Program-made: the position numbers and the translations under genes
The notes under the pieces: model-generated
Told to the model about the DNA's origin: nothing
Seen by the model: only the letters and a program-made list of their open reading frames with translations
The model's database searches: none
Source of the DNA: Manihot esculenta
Lineage: Eukaryota; Streptophyta; Magnoliopsida; Malpighiales; Euphorbiaceae
Assembly: GCF_001659605.2 (NCBI RefSeq)
Contig: NC_035174.2
Coordinates: 24,750,027 to 24,814,026, forward strand
Reading direction: 5' to 3'
DNA: 64,000 nt
In this document: positions 11,863 through 23,889 of the stretch, piece by piece
How the letters are laid out: every line of letters starts with the position of its first letter
How positions within the stretch are numbered: position 1 is the first letter of the stretch

Positions 11863-12343
11863 TTTTATATATAATATTATATTATAAATTATTTGCATTA
11901 TTAAAAATTTGAAAAAAAAATCAGTATAATATATTATGAATATAAAATTACATAACATCACATTCAATTTTATACATATTTTAAAAATTTTATGATATTT
12001 TTATAATAAATCTATTTGCTTCTCCTCCAACATAAGAATTTTCCAAAGCCATTAGCCGTTTCCATTGTAATACTCGGCTAAACTCCGGTGTCGAAATTCC
12101 AACCTTCTGAATGAATCCCTGTTGGAATCCGGAATATTGGATGTCGGAACCTCCTAAAAGGGTAAAATATGTTTTTACAAAATGATTTTCATTGTTGAAT
12201 TTTGAATTAAAGTTTTAAAAAATGAAAAAAAATAGTTTGAGGGAAAACACCAGGTTAGGCCTCCGAACTTCAAGTTTGGCAGCCGAAAGTGGTGCTACCA
12301 CGGGAGCTCTCCTTTCGACCTCCGAAGGTGGCCTGACCAGCCA

Positions 12344-12354
12344 CCTATAAGAGG
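12344..12354 (+). promoter_or_regulatory. TATA box of element E LTR
   Basis: CTATAAGAGG about 280 bases into the LTR. Solo LTR C and elements B, D and F carry CTATAAA at the matching place, which marks the likely RNA start about 30 bases on. Confidence 0.65.
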
Positions 12355-12868
12355 TACTCAGCCCGAAAATGAGAGAGTTTTCTCTCTCCATTTCTGAGCA
12401 AGTTGAGTCTCCGCCACCCCTTGATGATTTTGTGTTTTTCCTTCAAATCTCTCAAGATTTTTATGAGTTTTTATCTTGTTTTTGAAGATTTTAAGCTTAA
12501 TCCAAGTTTTAGAGTTTGGAGATCGATTCTCCTCAACTCCAAGTTTGGGTCACATCTACCGTCGATCTTCAAGAGGTAAGTGTAGATCCTTGCTTTTAAT
12601 TATATTTTAAGTAAGTTTTAAGAGGTTTAGGGGTTATAATGCATATTTTGGATAGATCTAAAGTTTTAAGGGTTTATGTTAGTTTTTATGATAAATGTAT
12701 GCTTATGTGATGTCTTGTTGTTGTTTGTTGGGGTTTAGGCTAGTTTTATACCCCTTGTGCATTTTGGAGTGAGTATGCATGTTTTAGGAAGTTGGGTGTG
12801 AGGATTTGAGAGTTTGGAGTTGAAATGCATGTGGCAGAATCGAGTTCTGCCATTCTGGCGAACCCAGG

Positions 12869-13105
12869 TTCGGCCGCCGAAGCAGGGTTCGACCGCCGAA
12901 CCTGCATGGGAGGCAGCCTTTTGGCCGCCTAACATGCCTCCGAAAGCATGCACTTTCGGATCTGGAAGGGAGTTTCGGCCGCCGAACCCGCCCCCGAAAG
13001 TCCCTGACTTTTGGATCTGTGGAGGACTTTCGGCCACCGAACCTGCCCCTGAAGGACCCCAACTTTCGGATCTGTAGAAGACCTTCAGCCGCCGAGCCTG
13101 CCGCC
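12869..13105 (+). repeat. Array of GC palindromes in E LTR
   Basis: Several copies of TTCGGCCGCCGAA and one- or two-base variants (for example 'ttcggccgccgaagc', 'ttcgaccgccgaacc', 'ttcggccgccgaaccc') separated by 5-40 bases. Each perfect unit is a 6-bp inverted repeat around one central base and contains GCCGCC. Confidence 0.8.
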
Positions 13106-14137
13106 GAAAGTCCTCTGCCCAGCCTTCCTTTGCTTTATATGCATGTTTTATGATGTTTTAGGGGGGTTTTGGGGAGATATTTAGAGTCTTGTTAGAGTAT
13201 GTTTGGTCCCTCATTTGAGTCCATCTGTGTAGGATCGGACCTGGGAGACCGTAGAGGCCAGCAGTGAGGTAACTGCTCCAGTGTTAGTAAAGCGTCAGCC
13301 AGAGGTGAGTATAACTAAACTAATCTATTGATTTTAAAGTTATCAAACTTTTAAGCATGTTCATGCATCATGAATGCCATGTTATGTAATAGGTTGTTTG
13401 CATTAGAATTCACGAATATGATGCATTGCATAATTTGCTGTTGATGTGGATGGATATTGGATGACCCACTAGCCCTCGATATGATATGATATGGATATAT
13501 TATGTTATGTTTAAGCGAAATTCCTGAGGAGCTCCGTCGAGGGCCGGGCACATTGGATATGTAGAGGGTTACTGGTGACAAGTCCATCCTTGATGTGTAT
13601 TGTTTATGTTGTGATGCATTTTATGAAAGTACATGTTTATTAAACTGTTTTTACTGTTCTGCTCACTAGGCTCTTGTAGCTTATCCCTTTCCCCTAACCC
13701 CAGGTTTGCAGGGTCAAAATTAGCTCGGGGAGTCGGCTAGAGGCTGGTATAGTTATGTAATAGATTAGTAGTGGACATGTAAAATTTAATGGATTAGAAT
13801 TGTGGTTTGCCCTAGTTTATGTTGTAAATCCCAATGAACATGTTTTTATGTGAAAGTTTTTATAGTGAGTTATGTTGAACCAAGCTTAATGTATGTGATG
13901 TTGACCATACTAGAGCATTTGATGAGGGCTCTAGTGTGGGTTTTATGTATACAGTTTATGTTGAATGCACAGGTCGAGCTTGGTATATGAAAAGTTTAAA
14001 TTTTTATGAAAATGTATGTTCATGTATGGGATTTTATCAGGTACACAGGATGTATAGTAGGCTTGCTACGGGTTCCGGCGACCTTAAGTCGATCTGAATC
14101 CTAGCGCCGGTAGCAGTCTGGTTTCCGGGTCATTACA

Positions 14138-14396
14138 GAGTGGTATCAGAGGCCTAGGTTTATATGGTCAGACCTAGCGTGTCGAGCTCATAGATGGTAC
14201 AGAAGGGCAAGCACAATAGGAAAAATCATGTCCACTAGGATAGGATGTAGAGTCCTGTCTTGATGATGATGTATAATGCCATGATTATATGCATGTGCAT
14301 TAATGATATGCTATGTATGATGTGGATTCGTGTGTATCCACATGAACCATATGATGCTAATATTTATGAGATGTATGTTATTTTTCAGAAAATAGA
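14138..14396 (+). promoter_or_regulatory. Primer binding site and leader of element E
   Basis: TGGTATCAGAG at 14141 is complementary to the 3' end of plant initiator tRNA-Met, the usual first-strand primer of this group. The next base differs from the other elements (GAGGCC in place of GAGCCC). The 240-base leader ends with TTTTTCAG at 14381-14388, eight bases before the gag ATG, an arrangement found in all six coding elements. Confidence 0.8.
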
Positions 14397-14806
14397 ATGT
14401 GAGGCTCACGTCGATCTGCAAGGTTGACAGGAGCACCACCTGAGAATGAGGGCATGGATGCCCTACCCCCTGCTTTGCTAAGAGCAAGGTCTAGTAGAAC
14501 CAGCAGAGGGGAAACATCAAGGGACCCTAGAAGGACTTTTGATGTAAACAGGAGGAGAACCGATCCGGAAAGGATGTCGATGGATGTGAGGGGATCTGAG
14601 GAAGATGATCAGAGGAGGGATGGCAATTTAGGTGTGAGTATGTCAGAGGAAGGTATGGGAGAATCTCTAGGAAGCGCTCAGGCCTCGGGTTTTGCTTATC
14701 CACCCCAATACCAACCCTATCCTCAGGGACCAGGATATCCGATGGGAGGCACATCGGATTCCTCAAGTTATAATCCATACCCTTCCTTCATGCCTTATCC
14801 TCCCTT
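14397..14806 (+). pseudogene. Element E gag-pol, N-terminal part (Gag), split by element B
   Basis: This aligns with the start of Gag in A, D and G. After ATG at 14397 the second codon is TGA where the others have CGA (Met-Arg-Gly...), so translation stops at once. The frame then stays open (TGAPPENEGMDALPPALLRA..., then a tyrosine/proline-rich segment) until B inserted at 14806. The rest continues in the same frame after B, at 46590. Gag forms the particle that encloses element RNA. Three stops in total and two insertions make this copy dead. Confidence 0.85.
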
Positions 14807-15462
14807 TGTAACGACCCGAAAATCGGACCGCTACCGGCGCTAGGATCCAGATCGGCTTAAGGCCGCCGGGACACGTAGCAAGCCAAACATACATCCTGTG
14901 AACCTGTTTAATCCCATACATGATCAACAACATACATAAAAATTAAAACTTTTCTTTCATTCATTCTCTCATACACCAAACTCAACCTGTGCATGCACTG
15001 AACATAAACATAACCATAAACATTGACCCCTCTTTGGGATCTCATCAATGCCCCAATGGGTGACATAACATGTGTTGAGTTGGTTTACATAAACATCGTA
15101 AAACATCTAAGATCATGTATTAAAAGGGATAACAATACTCTATGGTCAAGCACACCTCTAACATCCATGAACATCTTTACATTTCATTTCCATACTGTAC
15201 TTATACATGACTGGACTAAACATAACATCTCAACATTATTCATGTCCACACTATCTATTACATAACCAAGACTTCATTACTCTTGCTGACCTCTTGCTCT
15301 ACCCAGTACCTGCAAATCTGGGGGTTAAGGGAGAGGGGTGAGCTATAAAGCCCTGTGAGCAGAATAATAAAACATTTAAAACATATGATAACATGGAATG
15401 CATCACATCACAATCATATCACATCAAAGATGAATTTGTCACCCATAGCCCTCAAAGTGGTC

Positions 15463-15618
15463 CAACTGTGCCAGGGGCGTAGAATGGGCCTCACTGGTCT
15501 TTCTCTTACGTAACATATCATAACATAACATTCCAACTGTGCCAGGGGCATAGAATGGGCCTCGCTGGTCTTTCTCTCACATAGTGCCAGGGGCGTAGAA
15601 TGGGCCTCACTGGTCTTC
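15463..15618 (-). repeat. LTR minisatellite of element B, left copy
   Basis: Three units built on GTGCCAGGGGCGTAGAATGG and GCCTCACTGGTCTT, unevenly spaced. The right LTR of B (35029-35140) has only two. Confidence 0.85.
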
Positions 15619-16024
15619 CGTACCGTATCATATCATACCATATCATATCATGGGAGGGCTAAAGGATCATTCAACATTTATCCACATCATCAACATATTA
15701 TGCAATACAACATATTCATGAATTCTAATGCAAACACCCTAATAGATCTCATGGTATTCATGATGCGTGAATCATGCTAAGAATTAATTTATTTACTTAA
15801 AAACATAAAGAGTTTATTCCACTCACCTCTGGCTGAAGCTCTACTGACTCTTAGGCGACCGACTCACTGCTGGGGTCCTCGGTTCCTCGGGTCCGAACCT
15901 ACACAGGTGGACTCAAATGAGGGACCAAACATCTATGATCAAGACTCTGAAATACTCCCCAAAAATCCCTTAAAATACCTTAAAACAATCATAGAAAACA
16001 TGCAAAGGAAGGCTGAACAGGGCA

Positions 16025-16265
16025 CTTTCGGCGGCAGGTTCGGCGGCCGAAAGTCCCTCCAAAGCCGAAAGTCAGGCAGGTTCGGCGACACCTTCGGCGG
16101 CCGAAACTCCAAGACAGAGACGAAACTCATGCATATTCGGCGGCACTTTCGGCGGCCGAAACTGCCCTCCAGAGATGAAAGTCCTCTTTCGGGGGCAGGC
16201 TTCGGCAGCCGAAGGCTGCTTCCACAAGCGGGTTCGGCGGCCGAAAGTTCCTTCGGCGGCCGAAC
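16025..16265 (-). repeat. Cluster-2 GC palindromes in B left LTR
   Basis: At least five copies of TTCGGCGGCCGAA or near variants, interleaved with half sites (GCCGAAAGTC, TTCGGCGGCA). Confidence 0.85.
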
Positions 16266-16902
16266 TTGAGTTTCTCCAAAGTGGCAGAAACTCAGCTCCA
16301 ATATGCACAAACGCCTCCCAAACCTTTCAACATGCATAAACCTATTCTACAACACTCCCAATCATACAAAAACAAGCATACAAGCTCCTAGGGGCTTCAA
16401 ATCATCAAAAACCCCAACTACAACACATCAAACAACTCACATTGTTCATAAACATACATAAATCCATAAACCTAACAATAACCTAAACATGTATTTCTAC
16501 CCCATAGATCTACTTAAAACTTACTTAAAACATGCAATGAGCTCAAGATCGGCTCTTACCTCTTGAAGATCGAGAGAAAGACTGTAATACCCGACTAGAT
16601 TCAGACATCAGAATTCCTACCGTCCGGTGGAATGCGAGGATGTCAGCGGTTTCTAGAAGGGTAAGAGAAAGGTTTTCGAAAAGGTTTTCAAGTGTTTTCG
16701 AGTGTTTAAACGGTTTAGAATGGAAATGGATTGAGTTTTGAAGAGAAAAGGCCAAGGAGGCATTTTGCCATGTTCGACCGTCGAAGGTAATGTTCGGCCG
16801 CTGAAAATGCCCTAGATTCGGCCCCTGAAAGTCTGAGTTCGGCCGCCGAACGTTGCATGGTTTTGCATGCGATTCGGTTGCCGAAGCTGAGGCGGTTGTT
16901 CA

Positions 16903-16912
16903 TCTATAAAGG
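16903..16912 (+). promoter_or_regulatory. TATA box of solo LTR C
   Basis: TCTATAAAGG about 320 bases into the LTR, directly downstream of cluster-1 palindromes. Confidence 0.65.
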
Positions 16913-17939
16913 GCACCGAGTCCAGAAAAAAGGAGGAGGATTCTTCTCTCTTTCTGGCCTAGGTGAGTTCTTGATCTCCTTGGATTGTTTTCATAGTTTT
17001 TCATCACATCTTTCAAAGTTAAACAAGTTTTAAGTAAGTTTTATGTGTTTTTGAGGAGTGTGAAAGCTTGGAGAAGTTGGGAGCTTGGATCTCCATATCT
17101 AGTTTGGATCACACCAGCCTTTGTTCTTCAAGAGGTAAGTGGAGATCCTTGGTTTTTATACTGTTTTCTATGAGGTTTATGAAGGGAAAAGGGAGTTTAT
17201 GCATGAGTTTGCATGGTTGTGCATATTAGGGTTTATGGACCCTTTATGCTTTATGTTTGCTTGCTGAGCTTGTTTGTTGGAGTTTAAGTTGTCTTAAGCT
17301 CCTATATGCTTGTTGTTTTGAGATATGGCTGAGTTAGAGAGGTTGGATGCATGTTGGGAAGGATTGGAAGGTGTGGGAGGCGTGTTTATGCACGAAGCTG
17401 AGTTCTGGATGAACTCAGGTTCGGCAGCCGAAGGAGGATTCGGCCGCCGAACATGCTCGACTTTCGTCTCTGGAGGAGACATTCGGCCGCCGAAGGTGCT
17501 GCCGAAGGTGTCCTGTCCAACCTTCCTTTGCTTGTTTTGCATGCATGTTTTGAGGTGTTCTAGAAGGGTTTTGGGGAGTTGTTTATCAATTGCATATAGT
17601 ATGTTTGGTGCCTCATTTGCGTCCTCCATTGTAGGATTAGACCCGAGGAATCGAGGGGTTTAGCAGTAATAGCTGTTTCAGAGTGAAAGGTAGCCCAGAG
17701 TTAGCCAAGCATTGGCTACAGGTGAGTGGAACTAAACTTGATATTTTCATTGCGAAATGACACGTTTCTAGCATGATCCATGCATCATAAAATGCCATGG
17801 TATGTATTAGGTTGTGTTGCATTAGAATTCACGAATATGATGCATTGCATAAGATGTTGTTCATGTGGATGAATGTTGGATGATCCTTAGCCCTTGATAT
17901 GAGATCAGAGATTATGAGTTGAGATATGGCATGAGGTAG

Positions 17940-18126
17940 CCATACCAGGTCGCTCCTGGATAGTCCAGGTCGCTCCTGGTACTATGAGTTAGACAGACAG
18001 CCTTTCAGATCAGAGATCAAAGAAGTCCAGGTGATGACCTAGTCTCCTTGGCATAGTGGGACATGTTATGATATGAGTCAGATAAGAGAAGTCCAGGTGA
18101 TGACCTAGTCTCCTTGGCACAGCAGG
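17940..18126 (+). repeat. LTR minisatellite of solo LTR C
   Basis: Two short units 'CCAGGTCGCTCCTGG' followed by two longer ones containing AGTCCAGGTGATGACCTAG and TCTCCTTGGCA. The CCAGG...CTTGGCA frame matches the minisatellites of the other families while the core differs. Confidence 0.8.
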
Positions 18127-19075
18127 ACATATTATGACATGTAGTAGAGGGCTATTGGTGACAAATTCATCCGTGAGATGCTATATTTGTGATGTGATGC
18201 ATTCCATGAGAGCATGTAATGAATGAATTGTTTTATTGTTCCTCCTCACTGGGCTATAGAGCTCATCCCACTCCCTTAACCCCAGTTATGCAGGTTTCGA
18301 GATAGCTATGGGAAGTTAGAGTCAACAAGAATAAAGAAAGATATGCATGAATGTATGTTTGTAATAGCGTAGAGGACATGATGTAAATAAAAGATTAGTT
18401 GTAATGTAATGTATAGATATGTACTGTCATATACTGGATAGACTTGTGCTTTCCCTAGTGTCTTTGCTTTAGTATGATGTATGATGAATCCCTTGTACAT
18501 GAATCCTGTTTTACGTTTCTTGATGAGAAATGTGTGTATCAAGCTTAATGTATGGCTTGATGAGATACCAGTGGATTGTGTTACAGATTAAAAGGGTTTC
18601 AATCCATTAACCCACAGCAGATAGTAGTCACTGGTAAAGGCCCTGAGGGCCATTTCAGATTGGCATATCTGAGTAGCCGTAGGTAAGCCTGGAGAGTTTT
18701 ACAGGATTGTTGAGTATTTTTAATCATGTATGGGATTTATCAGGTACACAGAGAGTATAGTCGGCTTGCTACGGGTCCCGGCGGCCTTAAGCCGATTTGG
18801 ATCCTAGTGCCAGTGATGGTTCGGACCGTTACAGAGGGGTACCGGTTTCCGGGCAGTTACAAAGACGACCTAAACTTGGAAACCAAAGGAAAGGAGCTCC
18901 TGTGCCTTCCAAGCTTCAAAACTTGCTCAAATGCTCAAAATCTTCAAAACAAAGTGAAAACTCATAAAAATCTTGAAAGATTTGAAGGAAGAAACTCAAG
19001 ATCGGTGAGGGACGGCGGAGAGCTCACCTTGGCCGAAAATGGGAAGAAAAGCTCGCCCGTTTTCGGCTAAGGGAC

Positions 19076-19085
19076 CCTTTATAGG
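19076..19085 (-). promoter_or_regulatory. TATA box of element B left LTR
   Basis: Minus-strand CCTATAAAGGG about 335 bases from the LTR start at 19418. Confidence 0.65.
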
Positions 19086-19418
19086 TGGCTGGCCATGCCA
19101 CATTCGGGAGCCGAACGTGCCTCCGCATGCATGCCATGTTCGGCGGCCGAACATAAGGTTCGGCGACCGAACTTGGTTTCCCTCACTTATGCCTTCGGGG
19201 GCCTAAGGCACACTCGAAACACATGCATGTTCGGCGGCCGAACCTGCATCTTCCTCCAAGGCTATTTCCATTAAAATTCAACTTCCTTTTTATTTAAAAT
19301 CATAAAATACATTAAAACATTTTATAAGAATATGGTTTTTCCCTTCTAGAGGTTTCCGACATCCGAGATCCCACCGGACGGTAGGGATTCCGATACCGGA
19401 GTCTAGCCGGGTATTACA

Positions 19419-19455
19419 TTCTTCCCCCCTTAAGAACATTCGTCCCTGAATGTTC
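19419..19455 (-). promoter_or_regulatory. Polypurine tract and upstream hairpin of element B
   Basis: On the minus strand the order is a hairpin (19455-19434; arms GAACATTCA and CGAATGTTC, loop GGGA), then TTAAGGGGGGAAGAA directly against the LTR. The purine run primes second-strand DNA. The hairpin has one mismatch next to the loop in this copy. Confidence 0.8.
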
Positions 19456-19515
19456 ACCAAACAACACATAGCATGGCATACACATAACATATATACAAAG
19501 CACATAAAACTTACC

Positions 19516-22500
19516 TTAGAAGAGATGAGGATATTGCCGGAGCATAGACTCCCGTGTCTCCCAAGTACACTCTTCGATGTTGTGGTGATTCCAAAGGACT
19601 TTCACCATCGGGATTTCCTTGTTTCTTAGCTTTCTGATATGAGTGTCTAGGATCCATACTGGCTGCTCAACATAGGCGAGATCCTCTTGGATCTCCACAT
19701 CAGGCTCACTAAGAACCTTGCCCGGATCTGACACAAACTTTCTTAACATAGAAACATGGAAAACCGGATGGATTCTTTCCATTGAAGCAGGCAAGTCCAG
19801 CTTGTACAATACATTCCCAATCTTCTGCAAGATCTCAAAGGGTCCGATGTACCGTGGAGCTAGCTTACCTTTCTTCCTAAACCGAATTACCCCTTTCATT
19901 GGAGACACCTTGAGCAATACCAAATCCCCCTCCTGAAACTCTACTTGCCTTCTGCGGATGTCTGCATAACTCTTCTGCCTGCTTGCAGCAGTCTTGATCC
20001 TTTCTCTGATTATGGGCACCACTCTGCTGGTGATCTCTATTAGGTCAGGCCCTACCAAGGCCTTTTCTCCAACTTCTTCCCAGGAAACAGGTGATCTGCA
20101 CTTTCTTCCATACAAAACTTCATATGGAGCCATCCCGATACTAGCATGATGGCTGTTATTGTAGGCAAACTCCACCAAGGGTAGATGCTGCCTCCAAGAA
20201 CCGCCAAAATCCAGCACACACATTCTGAGCATATCTTCTATCGTCTGGATGGTCCTTTCTGATTGTCCGTCCGTCTATGGATGGAAAGCAATGCTAAAAT
20301 CCAACCTGGTACCCATGGCATTCTGCAGATTCCGCCAAAACCTGGATGTGAACTGGGGCCCTCTATCAGACACTATTGAAACAGGAACCCCGTGCAGTCT
20401 GACGATCTCATCAACATACACCTGCGCCAACTTGTCCACAGAATAGCCACTCCTGACAGGGATGAAGTGAGCAGATTTGGTGAGTCTGTCCACAATCACC
20501 CATATGGAGTCCAATCTGTTGGACGCTGCCGGTAACCCCACCACGAAGTCCATAACTATATTCTCCCATTTCCACTCTGGAATAGGTAGTGGGTTAAGCA
20601 TTCCAGTCGGCTTCTGATGTTCCAGCTTCACCCTCTGACATACTTCGCAGGCTGACACAAACTGTGCCACTTCTCTCTTCATAGCTGGCCACCAATAAAC
20701 CTTCTTCAGATCTTGATATATCTTGGTGGCTTCGGGGTGAACGCTGTATCTTGCATTATGAGCCTCTCTCGTAATGTCTCCTTTTAGCCCTATGTCATCT
20801 GGTACACACAATCGGCTCCCATAGCGGAGGATCCCCTTGTTGTCGAATCTGAACTCACTATCCTTGCCCGACTGAACAGTCCTGGCAATCTTCACTAACT
20901 CTGGGTCCTCATGCTGTTTCTGAGCCACCTGCTCCAGAAACACGGGTGCCACTCTCATTTGGGCTACCAAAGCACCTGTACGAGACAACTCCAACTGTAG
21001 ACCTTCATTCATGAGCTCGAAGAACTCCCTCACTACTGGCCTCCTTTCTGCCGCGATGTGGAATAGACTGCCTAGTGACTTCCGGCTTAGGGCGTCTGCC
21101 ACAACATTCGCCTTACCCGGATGGTACTGAATCTTGCAATCATAATCACTCAGCAGCTCTACCCACCTTCTTTGTCTCAAGTTCAGATCTCTTTGACTCA
21201 GGATGTATTGCAGACTCTTATGATCTGTAAAGATCTCACATTTAACCCCATAAAGGTAGTGCCTCCACATCTTGAGTGCAAAGATTACTGCTGCCATCTC
21301 AAGGTCATGTGTAGGGTAATTCAACTCGTGCTTCTTCAGCTGCCTAGAAGCATAAGCAATCACCCTTTCATTCTGCATTAGCACACAACCCAATCCCACA
21401 CGGGACGCATCACAATACACAGAGAAGTCTTCATTACTAGATGGCAGAGCTAACACTGGTGCTGAAGTCAACCTCTTCTTTAGCTCTTCAAAACTCTCTT
21501 CGAATTGGTCGGTCCACACAAACCTCTGATTCTTCCTGGTCAATCTGGTCAGAAGAGCTGCAATCTTTGAAAAGTCCTGAACGAACCTCCTGTAGTAACC
21601 TGCCAAACCCAAGAAACTCCTGATTTCTGTCACTGAAGTGGGTCTAGGCCAGTTAGCCACAGCTTCTACCTTCTTGGGGTCCACCTCTATTCCATTTTCT
21701 GACACCACATGCCCCAAGAAAGAGATGCTCCTCAGCCAGAACTCACACTTGGAGAACTTGGCATACAAGCCTTGTTCCCTCAAGGTCTGCAGAACTAACC
21801 TCAGATGATGGGCATGCTCCTCTGCATTCCTGGAATACACTAAGATATCATCTATGAAGACAATAACAAAGTGATCCAGGTATTGGCTAAACACTCTGTT
21901 CATGAGATCCATAAATGCTGCAGGGGCGTTGGTTAACCCGAACGGTATAACAAGGAACTCATAATGCCCATATCTGGTCCTGAAGGCTGTCTTCGGCACA
22001 TCCTCTTCCCTTATCCTTAGCTGATGGTACCCCGATCTCAGATCTATTTTGGAGAAACAACCTGCTCTGGCTAGCTGGTCAAATAGATCGTCGATCCTTG
22101 GCAACGGGTACTTATTCTTGGTAGTAACCTTGTTCAACTGCCTGTAGTCGATACAAAGTCTGAGAGATCCATCCTTCTTTTTCACAAATAGCACTGGAGC
22201 ACCCCAAGGTGAGGTACTCGATCGGATGAAACCCCTATCTACCAGCTCTTGCAACTGCTCTTTCAACTCTTTCAATTCTGCTGGTGCCATCCTGTAGGGA
22301 GGGATAGAGATCGGTCGGGTTCCAGGCATCAATTCAATTTCAAACTCTATCTCCTTAGCAGGTGGTAAACCTGGCAGTTTGTCTGGGAACACATCTAAAA
22401 ACTCTCTGACCACGGGCACTGAGGCGGACACTCTGACATGACTATCCAGCTCTCTCACATGAGCTAGAAAACCCTGACAACCCCTCCTGAGCAGCCTACG

Positions 22501-23079
22501 AGCCTGTAGGGCTGATATCAAACCTCTAGGTGTACTCCCCCTGTCTCCTCTGAAGACAACCTCTGACCCATCCTGACATCTGAACCTAACTACCTTGCCT
22601 CTGCAATCCAAGGTAGCACCATGGGTAGATAACCAATCCATCCCTAGAATGACGTCAAAATCTGTCAAATCTATAACCACAAGGTCGGCGGAATGGCATC
22701 TTCCCTCAACAAAAACTGGACTACACTGGCAGACTGACTCTGCCACTGACGGGTCACACTTGGGTCCACTGACCCATAGGGGACACTCTAACCCAGAGAC
22801 CATCAATCCCAACCTCTCGACAGCTCTCGGAGCTATGAAAGAATGCGATGCACCAGGGTCCATTAAGGCATAAACATCTGAACACCCAATGATGAGATTA
22901 CCTGACACCACGGTGTTGGATGTATTTGCCTCCTGCTAAGTCATGGTGAAGATCCGTGCTGGGGCTGATGGACCTTCGCCTCTGAAGCCTGCTGAAGAAG
23001 AGGCTGCCCCTCTCCCTCTGCCTCTGCCACTTGCCTGAGTCGTGGCTGGAGCTGCTGGCTGAGCCACACTACCAGAAGT
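19516..23079 (-). pseudogene. Element B gag-pol, protease to chromodomain part
   Basis: The frame continues from B's gag after element A (joined at 23074). In order: a basic Gly/Arg linker; TAG at 22936-22938 in the MTQQEANTS motif; protease with MDPGASHSF; reverse transcriptase with FIDDILVYS; RNase H with YCDAS, LEMAA, TDHKSLQ and VADALSR; integrase with [14 protein letters not shown] and [10 protein letters not shown] at 20275-20277 where relatives have CAG in HPQTDGQSE; then GPF module and chromodomain ending at 19516. There are no frameshifts. The stops cut off integrase activity, so this copy cannot make a full polyprotein. Confidence 0.9.
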
Positions 23080-23260
23080 TGTAATACCCGGCTAGAATCC
23101 GGCACCGGAATTCCTATTATCTGGCGGAATCCGGGGTGTTGGGATTCTATCTAAGGGTAGGAGTTATGTGTTACTAAGGATTATGATGTGTTTAAATGTT
23201 TTTTTTTAAGATAAATGGAACTAAGTTAGAGTTGAAATGACCTAAGGCAGTTGAGCCAAG

Positions 23261-23292
23261 TTCGGCCGCCGAAAGTAAGTTCGGCCGCCGAA
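23261..23292 (+). repeat. Cluster-1 GC palindromes in A 5' LTR
   Basis: Two perfect copies of TTCGGCCGCCGAA at 23261-23273 and 23280-23292, with a variant TTCGGCCCCCGAA about 30 bases on. Confidence 0.9.
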
Positions 23293-23889
23293 AGTGTTTG
23301 GCTTCCGAAGGGAAGTTCGGCCCCCGAACGTTGCATGGTCTTGCATATGATTGGGCAGCCGACGATGAGTTGGCCAGCCAAGCTGAGTCATGGCTTTTGA
23401 CAGATGTTGGCCTCAGATTCTTGCCATGAATTAGCCACGTCTTCTATGACTCATCTGCAAGTGTTTTGAGCAGCTCATGCAGGAGTTTGCTCATTCACCA
23501 AGTTTTGAAGGGTTTGAAGCAAAAAGTGAGTTTGAGAGAGTTTGAGAGTGTGAGAAGAAGTGATCCGTTTTCCCTTGTTCAGAGTGTTTAGCTTCTTGCT
23601 ACAGGAGGTAAGTGATGCACTTGAACATGTGTATATGTTTCTGAGTTTATGGGGATAAAGGAAGGAGATGCATGCTTAGGGTATTAATGGTAGTTTTAAA
23701 GAATTATGCATGGTTACATGTTTATATGTATGTTTGTTTTGTTGTTTGGGGTTATTAGCTAGTTTTGGACCCCTGTGATCATATACATGAGTATATGTAT
23801 GTTGAGGAAGTGAAGTTTGCATGGTTTGAGAAGTTGAAGGAAAGAGGGAGATGGTTTGCCATTGAAACTGAGTTCTGGATGAACTCAGG

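Larger units (their letters stand above)
10319..12065. other. AT-rich spacer with simple repeats, no gene recognised
   Basis: Long A/T tracts and purine-rich runs. The open frames near 11096-11562 on both strands are low-complexity (Lys/Glu/Arg one way, Phe/Leu/Ser the other) and come from pyrimidine/purine tracts. The segment ends at the 5' LTR of element E. Confidence 0.6.
12066..14137 (+). repeat. 5' LTR of Tekay-type element E
   Basis: It begins TGTAATACTCGG and ends TCATTACA, the TG...CA ends shared by every Tekay-type LTR here, and is 2072 bp. The primer site follows three bases later. The five bases before it are tccat; the matching copy would lie beyond the window. Inside are a TATA box (12346), a GTAAGT donor-like site (12576), palindromes TTCGGCCGCCGAA and variants near 12869-13105, an acceptor/donor pair around 13233-13304, and the conserved block near 13405-13440. 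The partner 3' LTR is not in the window, so age by LTR divergence cannot be judged. Confidence 0.9.
16583..18861 (+). mobile_element. Solo LTR C, Tekay-type, in the left LTR of B
   Basis: It runs from TGTAATACCCGAC to GGGCAGTTACA (2279 bp) with aagac on both sides (16578-16582 and 18862-18866). Joining the flanks restores the sequence seen uninterrupted in B's right LTR ('gagagaaagacgacctaaac' at 46003). No internal region is present, so this is the product of LTR-LTR recombination. It carries a TATA box, a GTAAGT site at 17135, palindromes and its own minisatellite. An LTR-like end, GACCGTTACA, lies 28 bases before the true end, followed by a stretch resembling a primer-site leader (gaggggtacc). 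Confidence 0.9.
14807..19418 (-). repeat. 3' LTR of element B, interrupted by solo LTR C
   Basis: On the plus strand it runs from TGTAACGACC to GGTATTACA. The intact part 14807-16577 holds the minisatellite (15463-15618), the conserved block (about 15715) and the cluster-2 palindromes (16025-16265). The part after C (18867-19418) holds the TATA box and the cluster-1 palindromes. The polypurine tract and hairpin of B follow at 19419. Confidence 0.9.

Noticed and set aside
12735..13077. Arg/Pro/Gly-rich frames on both strands in LTRs (also 15907-16337, 23676-24110, 31090-31524, 37018-37345, 44653-44907, 49125-49422)
   Set aside because: They are translations of the GC palindrome arrays. The same protein-like pattern (GGRKS, RRPNL, SAAEP) appears in all frames because the repeat is palindromic.
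14807..19418. A single 4.6-kb LTR
   Set aside because: The TSD aagac shows that 2.28 kb of it is an inserted solo LTR; the true LTR is about 2.3 kb.
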